DNA of 64,000 nucleotides, taken from Marsupella aquatica (lineage: Eukaryota > Marchantiophyta). The stretch spans positions 16,740,001 to 16,804,000 of the forward strand of contig OZ316896.1 of the NCBI GenBank assembly GCA_973895155.1, read 5' to 3'. Positions within the stretch are counted from its first letter, which is position 1. Every line of letters starts with the position of its first letter. Positions 24,383 through 35,067 of this stretch are shown in pieces. The position numbers and the translations under genes were made by a program. The notes beneath the pieces were generated by a model. That model did not search any database. It saw only the letters and a program-made list of their open reading frames with translations, and was not told where the DNA came from.

Positions 24383-25747
24383 CTAAGCAAGATGGAAGAG
24401 CAAGTGGTCATGGGATTGGGGAAGGTACCTATTCCCCACTTCATTGGCGGTGTCGTAAATGTACAATTGCGCAAATTTGGGTCCTTCTCCTATAGGGGGC
24501 AAAAGGCTTCCCGCAAGATGGTACAACGCTCCTTGGATATGAAAGGAATAAGGTCCTCGACTATTATTGTGCTCATCCACTTTTGCACCAATGGAGGTAA
24601 ACGCCAAGGCATTGTTATAACCTCTTATGTTGTCGCGGAAATTCTTCCCAACATTGTCTTGCCTTGTAAGCAAGCTTCACAGAGGCTCGGGTGGGGCACC
24701 AAAAGGAGGCAATTTCACCTTGCCGTCCGCACAACAGGCACTAAAAAGGGGATTGTTTTCGGTGCCCTTTTTGCATTCCTGAAGCCAATGAAGTGCCCCA
24801 CATGTGTGGCAAACCACGTCCATACGCCCCAAACCATGTCGGGCCAAATGAGGATCCAACGGCCTTCGCGCCTTTGGAAGATGACTGATTAGTTGTGCCC
24901 TCCGTCTTTGTCGCGCTATTTCTTCTTTGCTCCGCAATGCAGGTGTGACTGGTGTAGCTGCCAAACTCTCCTGGACTTCAGACATAACATCAGGCCCTAC
25001 ATCCGGTTCCCTTTCTCCACTTGACAGCTCCAAGGTCCCCTCAACAAAAGTGTCAAATTCACCATCCCCATCGTTGACATAATCTTCCTCAACGTCATAT
25101 AATTCCCCCACCGCATGTTGATCAAACCCGCCATCCATTGCCCCATTGATGAGCCACTCCTCATCAAACAAATGAGTTTCAGTGTGAGTGTGCACCTGAG
25201 TGTGCATCGGTTCCTCCGGCGGACAATCAATCCCCCCATCATCCAACGCCCCATTGATAAGCCACTCCTCATCATAAAGGCAAGGTTCCGGCTGAACATG
25301 TGATGCTGCCTCATAGGACGCGTTGGAGGCTAACTCCAATGGAGGATGGTGAATCTGACTTTCATCCAAAGCACCTTGAATGAGCCATCCTTCATCAAAT
25401 ACATGTGGGTCACAGGGAACCATGGGTTGGCAGACCGATGTGCTCGGATCACCAACACTAATATTGGAAATGGCATGGGGCCTTTCCAATGCTTGCCCTT
25501 GGCCCCGAGCCTCACGACGAAGCTGTCTCCCACTGTTCATACGCCCAACCAAGTTTGGTTGAGCGCTCGCCTCTGCCCGAACCCCATCAGTTGGAGCCCC
25601 CGGTGCAGCCCCTCCATTATTTCCAACCACCCCATTTTGTTGTTGCCGATGCTGTGCTCACCTCGCCCTCCGCCTTTCATTAATGGCGTCTTTGTTTTTG
25701 GCGTACCTCTCATGCCGAGCCGCCAATACCTGGTCGGGAGGAGGCAT
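24383..25747 (-). pseudogene. Helitron protein N-terminal and zinc-finger-like region
   Basis: Starts at ATG 25747 (MPPPDQVLAARHERYAKNK, then an INERRR-type motif) and runs in one frame with TGA at about 25660–25658 and at 24679–24677. Repeated acidic strings of the LFDEEWLINGAMDGG type occupy the middle. A zinc-finger-like CHTCGALHW motif, with further Cys residues (KCxxC-like CC), comes before LPP. After the second TGA it continues TRQDNVGKNFRDNIRGYNN and LAFTSIGAKVDE to FAQLYIYD, the usual start of the Helitron_like_N domain. A frameshift between 24383 and 24320 separates it from the Rep part. Confidence 0.85.
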
Positions 25748-26083
25748 GTTGGCAATGGTACCCTCAGCATAAGAAAGCCCTAATTACTCCATGCTCACGC
25801 CCATAGTCCGTTGTCTGCATCCAACGCACATATTTTGTTAGTCATTCTAATTTAAATGAGTCATTCAAATTTACATGCCCCATTCCAAGCTTGACAAACC
25901 CTAAGTAAGTTGAACGCCGGTTGGAGGACACCATCGCAAGAGACATGGGATATTAGAAGGAGCCCAATATCCGTCAAGGATACATCCTATAAGGGCCCCC
26001 TCATCCCGCCCACCCACCCAACCTTGGCGACTTTCCTCCTGCTTCCAGGAGTTGTGCCTCTTGCCCCTAAGTTAACCCATGTT
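25748..26083. other. Helitron 5' leader or flank
   Basis: No gene. Sequence between the RepHel start and the 166-bp array; probably still inside the Helitron, but no 5' TC terminus was recognised. Confidence 0.35.
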
Positions 26084-26880
26084 TGCTTACTTGGCTTTGG
26101 CCGCCCCTATGCCAAGACCCCTTGGGGCAACGGCACGGCTTGGCCAACTTTTCAACTAAACATTTCGCCACTCCTTGCATGATCCCCAAACCCAATTGGT
26201 AACCCCAAAGTTTTGGTGACTTAAAGTTGATTAACTGAAAGTCACCGCGACCGCTTACTTGGCTTTGGCCGCCCCAATGCCGAGACCCCTTGGGGAAACG
26301 ACACGGCTCGGCCGACTTTTCAATGGGCCTTTTTCCTACCCCTTGCATCCCCAAACCCCATTGGTAACCCCAAAGTTTTGGTGACTTAAAGTTGATTAAC
26401 TGAAAGTCGTCGTGGCCGCTTACTTGGCTTTGGCCGCCCCAATGCTGAGACCCCTTGGGGCAACAACACGGCTCGGCCGACTTTTCAACGGGCCTTTTTT
26501 CCTACCCCTTGCATCCCCAAACCCCATTGGTAACCCCAGATTTTTGGTTACTTAAGCATTTAACTTAAAGTCGACGTGGCCGCTTACTTGGCTTTGGCCG
26601 CCCCAATGCCGAGATCCCTTGGGGAAACGACACGGCTTGGCCAACTTTTCAACGGGCCTTTTTTCCTACCCATTGCATCCCCAAACCCCATTGGTAACCT
26701 CAAAGTTTTGGCTACTTTAAGCGTTTAACTTAAAGTCGCCGTGGCCGCTTACTTGGCTTTGGCCGCCCCAATGCCAAGACCCCTTGGGGCAACGGCACGG
26801 CTTGGCCGGTTTTTCAACATGCCTTTTTCCTACCCCTTGCATCCCCCAACCCCATTGGTACCTCGTCCAAGCTTACTCGG
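26084..26880. repeat. About 166-bp tandem repeat, five copies
   Basis: Copies start near 26084, 26253, 26418, 26582 and 26748 at the landmark GCTTACTTGGCTTTGGCCGC; a sixth, diverged partial follows near 26870. Each contains GAGACCCCTTGGGG, ACACGGCTCGGCCGAC, CCCCTTGCATCCCCAAACCC and ATTGGTAACCCCAAAG. The spacing is 164–169 bp, with changes of a few percent or more between copies. Confidence 0.93.
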
Positions 26881-28420
26881 CTCCTTACTCGCCAAGGCCA
26901 CACTCCCTTGGGGTGGTGGTGTGGTTTGCAACACTTTCCAACTTGGATGCTTGAGAGGAGGTGGTCCCCTCATATATGCTTCTGGGGATTTTTCACTGTG
27001 GACCACAATTACTCCTAATATTTTGGCCCCCACCCATGCGTTTTTGAGGTTTAAAATGGGTGGCAAGTGATCACGGCAGGGCCGCGGGCTCGGCGGGGAG
27101 TTTGAACCATTGGAAGCAAGGACAGGAGTTCACTTAGGGCCGAGTACACCTGGCCTGAAACTGGTTGTTGTTCAGTGCGCCTGGACCAAACACCCCAGAG
27201 TGGCCCGGCCGGTGGCACTTCATGCGCCTGGACCCAACTGGTTTCGAGCAAGCACGCCAGGAGTCGCGGAGGGCGGTTTGGCGGGGAGGAATGGCAGCGG
27301 CGCTCATCAGTCCATGGTCCAGGCAAGTCGGGGCCGTGTGGCTCTGCTTGCGAGGGCGAGTCAAAGGCCGCAACTCAATGACTGTGACTAATTTGGGCCC
27401 AGGCGCGGAGCGGCAAGCCCAGGAGGAGCGAAGGGCCCGAGTAAAAAAATGGCAGAGTTGAGGGGCAAGTCGGGGCACGGAGGGAGGAAGGGAGAGACGG
27501 TGACTCGCAAGGCGAGTGGTCAGCCGACGAAGGCAAGGAATCACCCTGTCACAGGTGCGAGTCAGTCCAGGCGCGGGGGAAAACTGAGTTGCGGCCGCAC
27601 GCGCGTCAGCCGTCAGTCCACAGAGGGGAGTCACAGAGGTGGAGGGTAGTCGTAAGCAGGAGGGGGTCGCAAGAGGAGGGAGGTGAGTTGGGAGGGAGGC
27701 GGAGGCGAGTTGGGAGGGAGGCGAGTTGGGAGGGAGGCAAGGTGCGAGTCAGTCCAGGCACGGGGGAAAACTGAGGTGCGGCCGCGCGCGCGTCAGCTGT
27801 CACTCCACGGAGGGGAGTCGCAGAGGTGGAGGGTAGTCGTGAGCAGGAGGGGGTTGCAAGAGGAGGGAGTCGCGAGGAGGGAGTCGCGAGCAAGAGGAGG
27901 GAGGCGAGTTGGGAGGGCACATCGCGATGGCAAGGCGAGAGGGGGTGACCATGGTGAGGCAGGGAGACCCAAGGCGGGGGTCCGAAGGCGCAGGAGACCC
28001 GAGGCAAAGCAAGGCGGGGGTCGCGAGGCGGTGGGAGGCGCGGCAGTGGGAGGGGCCAGAGGTGCAAGGGGTGGTGCGGGTTGCGAGGGAGAGCGAGAAA
28101 GGAAGGGAGGGCGAGGAGGGAATCGTGGGGGAGAGCCCGGGACTTCGTCGCGGCACAGTTGCCAAGGAGAGTCGGAGTGAGGCAGGCCAGCAAGGCGGTA
28201 GTCAGAGCGTCGCGGCGACAGAAGGGTGGCATGGCGTCGCAGCGACAAAAGGGTGCCACGGCAAGACGGGAACATAGCGGCGAGGAGTAGTGGGTCGTCG
28301 TCTTTTTTCCCTTTATTGCTTTCATCTTTTACCGTTTCCAATTTTTTCACCCGCCAAATTCAAATGACGACCACGGGAAAAAAGGGCGCAACGTTGTATT
28401 ATAGTTTCTGATTTAACCTA
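26881..28420. other. G-rich, CpG-rich low-complexity region
   Basis: From about 27060 to 28280 the plus strand is very rich in G and purines (GGGAGGGAGGCG-type runs) with many CpG. Long Pro/Arg/Leu-rich reading frames arise from this composition on both strands; none shows a real domain. It includes a 187-bp tandem duplication. It may be satellite-like or a pseudogenised promoter-like island. Confidence 0.5.
27554..27927. repeat. 187-bp tandem duplication in the G-rich region
   Basis: Two adjacent copies (about 27554–27740 and 27741–27927) share GTGCGAGTCAGTCCAGGC, GGGGGAAAACTGAG, GCGCGTCAGC and GAGGTGGAGGGTAGTCGT with scattered changes. Confidence 0.85.
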
Positions 28421-28679
28421 TGTTTATCATAACAATATGAGTTGGTTACCAGCTGGCCTTACATTCTTTTATCAGGGCCCCAGGTTTTTCTGTTGTTGGT
28501 TTTTGAGTTACTTATACAAAGATATTATTGGGGTACTTAATCAAAATGACATGGGTACAAATATTTGCTAATAAATAGATCATTACATAAATATCAATTC
28601 TTCTTAAGACACAATGAATTTAGCATTGGCTTTGTCTCTCATGGGCGGTGATTTAGTGACAATGAAAACAACACTTTTC

Positions 28680-29016
28680 ATATGAGTTGCAAAAATCCAT
28701 GGGAGCATTTTGGCAAAACCTAGAGGTCTACCTGGGCTTCATGTTCATGGACCATAGACAGAAAACACAATTGAGATGGACTAATTAGGAATATTCTTTG
28801 TGACATTGAGCAATCCATATGAGTTGCAAAATTTCCATGGGAGCATTTTGACAAACCTAGAGGTGTATGAGGGTTTCATTTTCAAACATACTCTTTGTCT
28901 AAATTCTTCTTGATTTTTGAAGGAATAATCAGACTTTTTGGCTATTGGACTTTTTGGGTTTTCTTGATTTTTGAAGGAATAATCCTACTTTTTGGCTATT
29001 GCATTTTTAGGGTTTT
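28680..29016. repeat. Two local direct duplications
   Basis: ATATGAGTTGCAAAA followed by CCATGGGAGCATTTTG occurs at about 28680 and 28819 (139-bp offset). TTGATTTTTGAAGGAATAAT followed by ACTTTTTGGCTATTG occurs at about 28909 and 28963 (54-bp offset). Neither is coding. Confidence 0.8.
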
Positions 29017-29119
29017 CTTCTTTATTTCCCCCCTTTATTGGATCTTTAGGCCTTTGGAATCATGTGTCCCCCTTAGACGTGTTTGTTCCTTTGCAGTTAT
29101 AATCATAAATATAAAATAA

Positions 29120-29325
29120 TTAGTGCATCCTGGTTGGGCATTTTTGTTCCTTTGCAATTATGAACATAAAATAATTAGTGCATCCTGGTTAGGCATTTTT
29201 GTTCCTTTGCAATTACAGATATAAAATAATTAGTGCATCCTGGTTGGGCGTTTATATATATATATATTGCATCCTGGTTGGGCGTTTATATATATATATA
29301 TATTGCATCCTGGTTGGGCGATTTT
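29120..29325. repeat. Short tandem repeats with (TA)n tracts
   Basis: GTGCATCCTGGTTGGGC or its TTGCATCCTGG variant recurs five times; between later copies lie ATATATATAT tracts, and between earlier ones TTTTTGTTCCTTTGCA. Confidence 0.85.
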
Positions 29326-30549
29326 GTTTATGTATATGAAATAATGATTAGTGGAAAGCCTAATGTTCAGCCATAAGAATCGTCGAAGGACCCCACCGCC
29401 CCACCCCGAAAAGAACAGAAACAGAACAGAAGAGAACACGACGTCGATCGAGAGTTCGGAACGCACATCGCTCCGCCCGGGACAGAGAGAGCTCGCGGTG
29501 CCTGGCCGGCGCCGAACCGACAATCTTTTCCTCGGCATTCGTGCAGGATCATGCCAGTACGAACCCCGCTTATCCGCCCTTCACCAGCCCATCCATTTTC
29601 CATTTCCATTTCCATTTCCCCAGTTCCATTTCCATTTTCCTTTCCCTTTCTCCAGTTCCATTTCTACAGCAGGTACAATTTTTCTGTGATGTATCAGGTT
29701 TTCGCCTTGACGACATCGATCAGGATTCAACGTCGATTCTTTTGTCCCCACCGCCCCTCTGGTCTCTGGAGATCCGCTCCCCCTCCTAGCCCTCTCCCCA
29801 CTCCCCACTCCCCGCCCCCGTGCCAACAGAAACCCTCCCACTTTTTCACTTTCGGTCCCGCACTAGGATCCCAATCCTACCGAGATTTCGCCTCCTCCTC
29901 CTCTTCCGTATGAATCTTCCAGAGTGACGGGAGAATCGTAAAAGTGAGTGTGAGAGAGTTTGAGTAAGTCAGCATATCGGGCATTGATTCAATTCATGCT
30001 AGAATTTAGCTGCTGGTCTGATGTAAATTTTTGTTGCGGGGGTCGGTTTGAGGAGGTGAATTGCAGCTGCCACTGATCGGGCTTTTCAAAGAGATCTGGG
30101 AAGCCTTGCTTTGTTGACATTACGGTCAGGTAGGGGAGTGTGATGGAGAATTTTCTCTGGGACGATCCTGGTGAAGCCTTATTTGGAGGAGAACGAAACT
30201 GCTGAGGATAAGTTTTCGCGGTTGGAGGACTTGGAATCCTTTGGCAGCGTAGAGGGTGGTATGGAAAGACTCTGGAGACCCAGAGCAGGACCGGAGCTAA
30301 AATTGGAGCACGGTTTAGAATTTGTAAAGAAACTCGTTCGCGAGCTTGGACAGATAGAATTGCTTTTACAGGCAAGATAGATTCTTAACTGCATAGGGTG
30401 CATGGGTCTAGGGAAGGAAATAATATATTAATTGATAAGTGCAGCGCGAATTTTGTGTAGAGTAGGAATCGTAATGCACAACATTTCTGTACATCGGTGA
30501 GTGTTAGTAAATTCGGGGATTGGATACTTGTACAGGGAGCCAGCATAAG
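29326..30549 (+). promoter_or_regulatory. Upstream region and probable 5' leader of the coiled-coil gene
   Basis: No separate protein gene is supported. A CCATTTCCATTTCC-type pyrimidine tract lies at 29585–29665. A likely 5'-UTR intron acceptor, TTGTACAG, ends at 30535, 14 bases before the ATG at 30550. Its donor is not identified, so leader exon boundaries are unknown. Confidence 0.4.
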
Positions 30550-33500
30550 ATGGCTGGAGAGAGTACTGAAATGGATTCTCTCTTCGAAGGGATGGACTTT
30601 GTGATGCCACTGGAGAATGACAGCCAGTTTATTGCGGATGCTGGTCCTGAGAATTCCGTAAGTTCAGCGTTGGCAGCAAAGGAAGTGGCTCAGGAGGGCT
30701 CAAAACCTAGTCCTTCACTTGTCATTAGTTCACATTCATTGGATCCAATATCACTATCTTCTGAGCCTGCTGATCTCGGACTGTCCTCCAGATCTGGTAC
30801 CAGCACCATTCCATCTCAGCCTCCCTCTCGTTCTCTCTCTCCGACACCTGCGTCCCCCTCAAGTCATGGAGACCACCTTCTCCGGAACCACAGTGAGGCT
30901 CTTGATGAGAGCCTCTTCAGCGGACTGACCCAGGTAGTGTTGGAGGACGAGGCTGACACGGAATTCACTCTACCATCTACGAACGGAGTGCAGCAGACGA
31001 TCTTAACGACGGGCATATCAACCATGGACAGCGCTGAGGAGATTTCCACGGATTCCATTCAGTACGCGAGATCTGGATCCTTGGACGATCCATCTGGTGA
31101 GGTCAGGGGAGGCAATGCTGACAAAGACAGTTGGAGCGCGGAGAGTACAATGCCAGTTTACAACGATGGATCGCCACATCCCTCGTCGGGAAAATCTTCA
31201 GCAGGTGGAACCGTGCCCATAACGAGAACGAGTTCAGGTACTGCTGCCACTGGCTCTCCTCCAGTGAAGCCAGCTATGAGGAGGAAGAAGCGAAGTATGA
31301 AGATTGGGTATGGGAGGGAGGACGAGGACAACGAAGAATTAGGTCTGAGGAAGGCAGGCATCAGGGATGCATTTGGTGCAGCGTTACTTGGAAAGGATGG
31401 TGTGAATTCGAGCTCCGCCTCCTCTCCCAGACCTGTTTTTTCAAGAGAAAGCAGCCATAATTCACTCTCCGTCGAGGAGTCTACCTTGGCATCAACTCTC
31501 GGTCGAGACGCCCCTGGCTTGAATGGAGTAGAATTGGCCAAGGAGAAGTTGGGGTCCAGACTTTCTTCTGGGTCACAGTATAGCACTCTTGAGGTGGATG
31601 GTATCGAGAGGCTTGAATCCAGGGATGTTTCAAGGGAAATTGCTGCCGTGCAGCAAGAAATTGACAACCCTGAAGTCATTTTACAGCAGGCAGTCATAGT
31701 AGAAAGTAATGAACTGGCTTTCTCTGACAAAGATCGGGCACATGGTTCTCCAGACGAAGAGACAAGATCAGATGTTGAAGTCGCATCTGAGCCCCTAAGT
31801 ATTGCAGTGGAAGAAACAACGTCAGAACACGTAGCACCTGAATCCCCAAGCATTGCAGTAAAAGGAACAGCATCAGAACACATAGCATCTGAACCTCCCA
31901 GATGGGACCCGGAGGACTCTACTGCAATCATAGAAAAAGAATCTGCACCACATAAGGAGCATGAAGGAGATGGAGCAGAGGCTATTCAAGACCATGAAGA
32001 TGACATGGATATTGCACCATTGGCTCAACCCAGAGAAGGAACAGTTGAGGAAAGGCTGGACTTTATCAAAGAAGCTGTTGCCCACACCTTGGAAGCACTG
32101 CAGGAGAAAATGTCTGCTGTTTCAGCCTTGAGAAAAACAGCAGTACAGAAGAGAAGACGAGCTGCTGAGAAAGTTGCTGCCGCCGTAGCTAGACATAAGG
32201 AGTTGGAAGCAGAGCTGGATGCAGCTTGTGAAAGAGAGGACTTTGAGAAAGCCGACAGCGTTAGTGGAATGATTGGCGAGGCCGAGGCTAGCTTGGCGCA
32301 GGCGGGAGAAGCATTTGCAGTGGCTGAAGCTGAGAGCGATTCTGCTGCATCAAAAGTGCAGGATGTCTTCGATTGGCACGTTGCAATAGAAGAGCAGGGT
32401 GCCACATTCTTGGAGTTACTGAAGCAGGTGTCTACTGAACCTCCAAGCTGTTGCATCTATGACATGCCTGTTACTGTTTGCTGTGGGGTTTACAATACCT
32501 TGAATGTCTGACGCTGACTCATAGGTAATGTTTTGGAAGTTTGTTTGCAAATGAAAGTATTCCCTGCTTGAAAATGACAGCAGTTTTTCCCTGCCGCTGG
32601 AGGGGCCGGATTCTTAGCATGTGCTCTCTACCAGTGGTCACGACCAATCTATTTATCATGAAATTATGTTTGATGGCAGTTTAGATTTTAGCCAGATCCT
32701 GACTGAGTTGTTAGGACCAATGAAAATTATATCTGGTAGCTAGGGACTGCACTCACTAGGATAGCATTTTCCAAGTATTAGTCTGTGGTGAATGAAGATA
32801 TTTTCATATCTTGTGATTTGACTGTCGTTCTGGAGGTAAAACATTCAAGTAGCCTAGGTGCTTCGTCCAGCTATAAACTTGTGAGCGTGTATGGAAGTGC
32901 GGTTATAACTTCAATTGCCCGCAAGGAAGGGTTTGGCAATAGACGTCTTTTGATGTGAATTTACTATGAATTCTAAATCTCCGGGATCAATTTTGCCCTG
33001 TTTGTCAACAGGAAGCTGAAGACGCTGCAGGAAGAACTTTAGAAGAAACCGAGGAAATTGCTGGTCGAGAAAAGGAGAGGCTGGAGGCAGAGGCGAAGGC
33101 GATAGAACTGAGAAAGAGCAAATTAGACCTTGAGCGCAATGACGTTGCAAAAGCAAAAGAACAGCTCACGAAATCCATTGACGACTTGACTCAATCAGAG
33201 AGCAAAGAAAAGGTTGCACTTACTGAGAAGCGAGATCGTCTTACTGTTGAACTTCAGCATTTACTTACACTTGTGAGGATGAAAGAGGCAGAGATTGCAG
33301 AGTGCCACGAACACATAGCAGATGTGGATGAAAGGATAAGCAGTGTTGCTGCTACTTTCGAGAGCCAGAAAGCTGATCTGGATGCAAAGCTGGAAGCTCT
33401 AGCCATATCAGCCATGAACCTGGAAAAGGACTCCAGTGTAGTTTCTGAGGGGCGGCAGGGAATCGAGCAACTCCTGGCTGCGGCAGCGGAAAAGAGCTGT

Positions 33501-35067
33501 AGGCTGGAAAATTCTGCAAGACTAGCTTTTGATGCAGGAAAGGCCCTGCGAGACACAGTGAAATTGAAAAAATCAGTAGCCGTGTCTATGATGCTATCCA
33601 GGAAAAAGAGGACAGAACTTGCTGAGAAAGAGAAGCAAGCTCAAGCAGAAGCTCAGCTCCTTCGCCAAAGTGCCGCATCTACCCGAGTTCTACTTCAGGT
33701 GTGTGGTCAGAAGATCATTGAAGCTGATGCGTTAGAAGTAATAAATAACAAACATTACTCTGAAGAGATTATGAGTTGGTACAAAACCCGTAGAGATTCT
33801 TGTAGGGCGGCTAAGTATTCTTTCCCAACCTGATAACCATGGATAGTCACTGCATCCTGAGGCTCCTGCTAGCCCCAGTCTTATAAGTGATTCTTGTCAG
33901 TACATGGTGGTCATTTTTCTTGGATAGGATAGGATAGGATAGGATAGGATAGGATAGGATAGGATAGGGCATTGGAATCAGTAAAGCTATTGGTATCTCC
34001 TGATGAAATCATCAACAGTTAGAATTCGGATGGTGAAAAGTACCTGATGCTGTGAGCTTTGTGAACAGGAGTTGACTTCTTCAAAGGTGAAGCTGAGACA
34101 GGAGCTGGGTGCTGTAAAGGAACGTATTGCTTTTGCAGAGAAGAGGGCTCTGGAGCTGGATGCTGAGAAGAAATTGGCAGCTGCAGCTAGGAATTTTAAA
34201 GTTGCTGGCCGTCTAGCTGCTGAGGCTAAGGTCCTCAATGGTGAAAAGGAAACTGCTTCTGCAGACCTGGCCAGGATAATGAAGGAGCTTGAGACAGTGG
34301 AAGGGGAAGCTGAGGTCAAGTTACTTGCTCAGGCGGACTTAGACAACCTTATTGCCGCAAAGGAAAGAGAAGGAGCAATGGCCCATTGTGAGAGGCTGCG
34401 CCTTGTAGCGGCTGCTGCAAGGGATGAAAAAGTTGTTGCAATTGAGCTTGATGATTTTGGCGAGGCAGAAAGTTTGGATGCTGAAGCAAATGCTGCAGAT
34501 GCGGAGGCTGAAGCTCTTCAAAGGCTCTACGAACTAGTGGGCAGTAACTACGAGAGTCATGACTCAAGCAGAAGTGACGATGCTGACTCAAAGGACAAAG
34601 AAGCTGCTATGGTCGAATGTGAAAAGCTTCGCCTGGTGGCTGCTGCTGCCAGGGATGAAATGGATGCAGCTGCAGAACGTGATCAATTTGATGAGGCAGA
34701 AACCTTACAAACTAAGGCGGAGATGGCAGATGCAGAGGCTGATAGGCTCCAAAGGCTTTATCAACTGGAAGGGAGACAGTTTGATAGACTTACAAATAGA
34801 AGTGACGATTCAAATGATAGTGAAAATCTAGGCTTCAAGGACAAGGAATCAGCGATGGCGGATTGTGAGAAGCTGCGCCTTGTAGCTGCTACTGCCCGCG
34901 ATGAAAGGGACACAGCTGTTGAGCTTGATCAGTTCGAGGAAGCAGAAGCATTTGACTCCAAGGCAGGCGCGGCAGATGCAGAGGCTGACAGACTTCAAAA
35001 GCTTTTTGAACTAGAGGGTAGACAGTACGAACGGCAGGAGAAATCAAAGTCCAAAAACAGTCCATAG
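30550..35067 (+). CDS. Long coiled-coil protein with tandem UVR-like modules
   Basis: Three exons join in phase 0: 30550–32427, 33012–33698 and 34069–35067, giving 1187 residues. Residues 1 to about 490 are Ser/Glu-rich and probably disordered. From about 500 onward the chain is Ala/Glu/Lys-rich and heptad-like, predicting long coiled coil. A UVR-like pair-of-helix motif (ACEREDFEKADSVSGMIGEA) lies near residue 560. The last exon carries three tandem modules of about 77–80 residues, each with CEKLRLVAAAARDE, a D-x-F/D-E-A-E motif and DAEADRLQRLYEL. UVR-type motifs mediate protein contacts in UvrB/UvrC and some plant proteins; here the function is unknown. The gene looks intact. I could not name a characterised homologue. 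Confidence 0.82.
33922..33966. repeat. (GGATA)9 microsatellite in intron 2 of the coiled-coil gene
   Basis: Nine uninterrupted GGATA units lie inside the 33699–34068 intron. Confidence 0.97.

Larger units (their letters stand above)
20053..25747 (-). mobile_element. Decayed autonomous Helitron
   Basis: The minus strand encodes a broken Rep–helicase: N-terminal and zinc-finger region, HUH motif, Tyr motif and Pif1-type helicase. The 3' terminus fits Helitron rules: a GTGCAACGCAC short hairpin, then CTAG at 20056–20053, followed in the flank by T. Helitrons move by rolling-circle replication and insert between A and T. The 5' TC end is not located; it should lie beyond 25747, perhaps after the 166-bp repeats. 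At least four in-frame stops and two frameshifts make the copy inactive. Confidence 0.8.

Noticed and set aside
27606-28350. Long minus-strand Pro/Leu-rich and plus-strand Gly/Arg-rich frames
   Set aside because: Products of the G-rich composition; all frames stay open by low stop density, with no domain.
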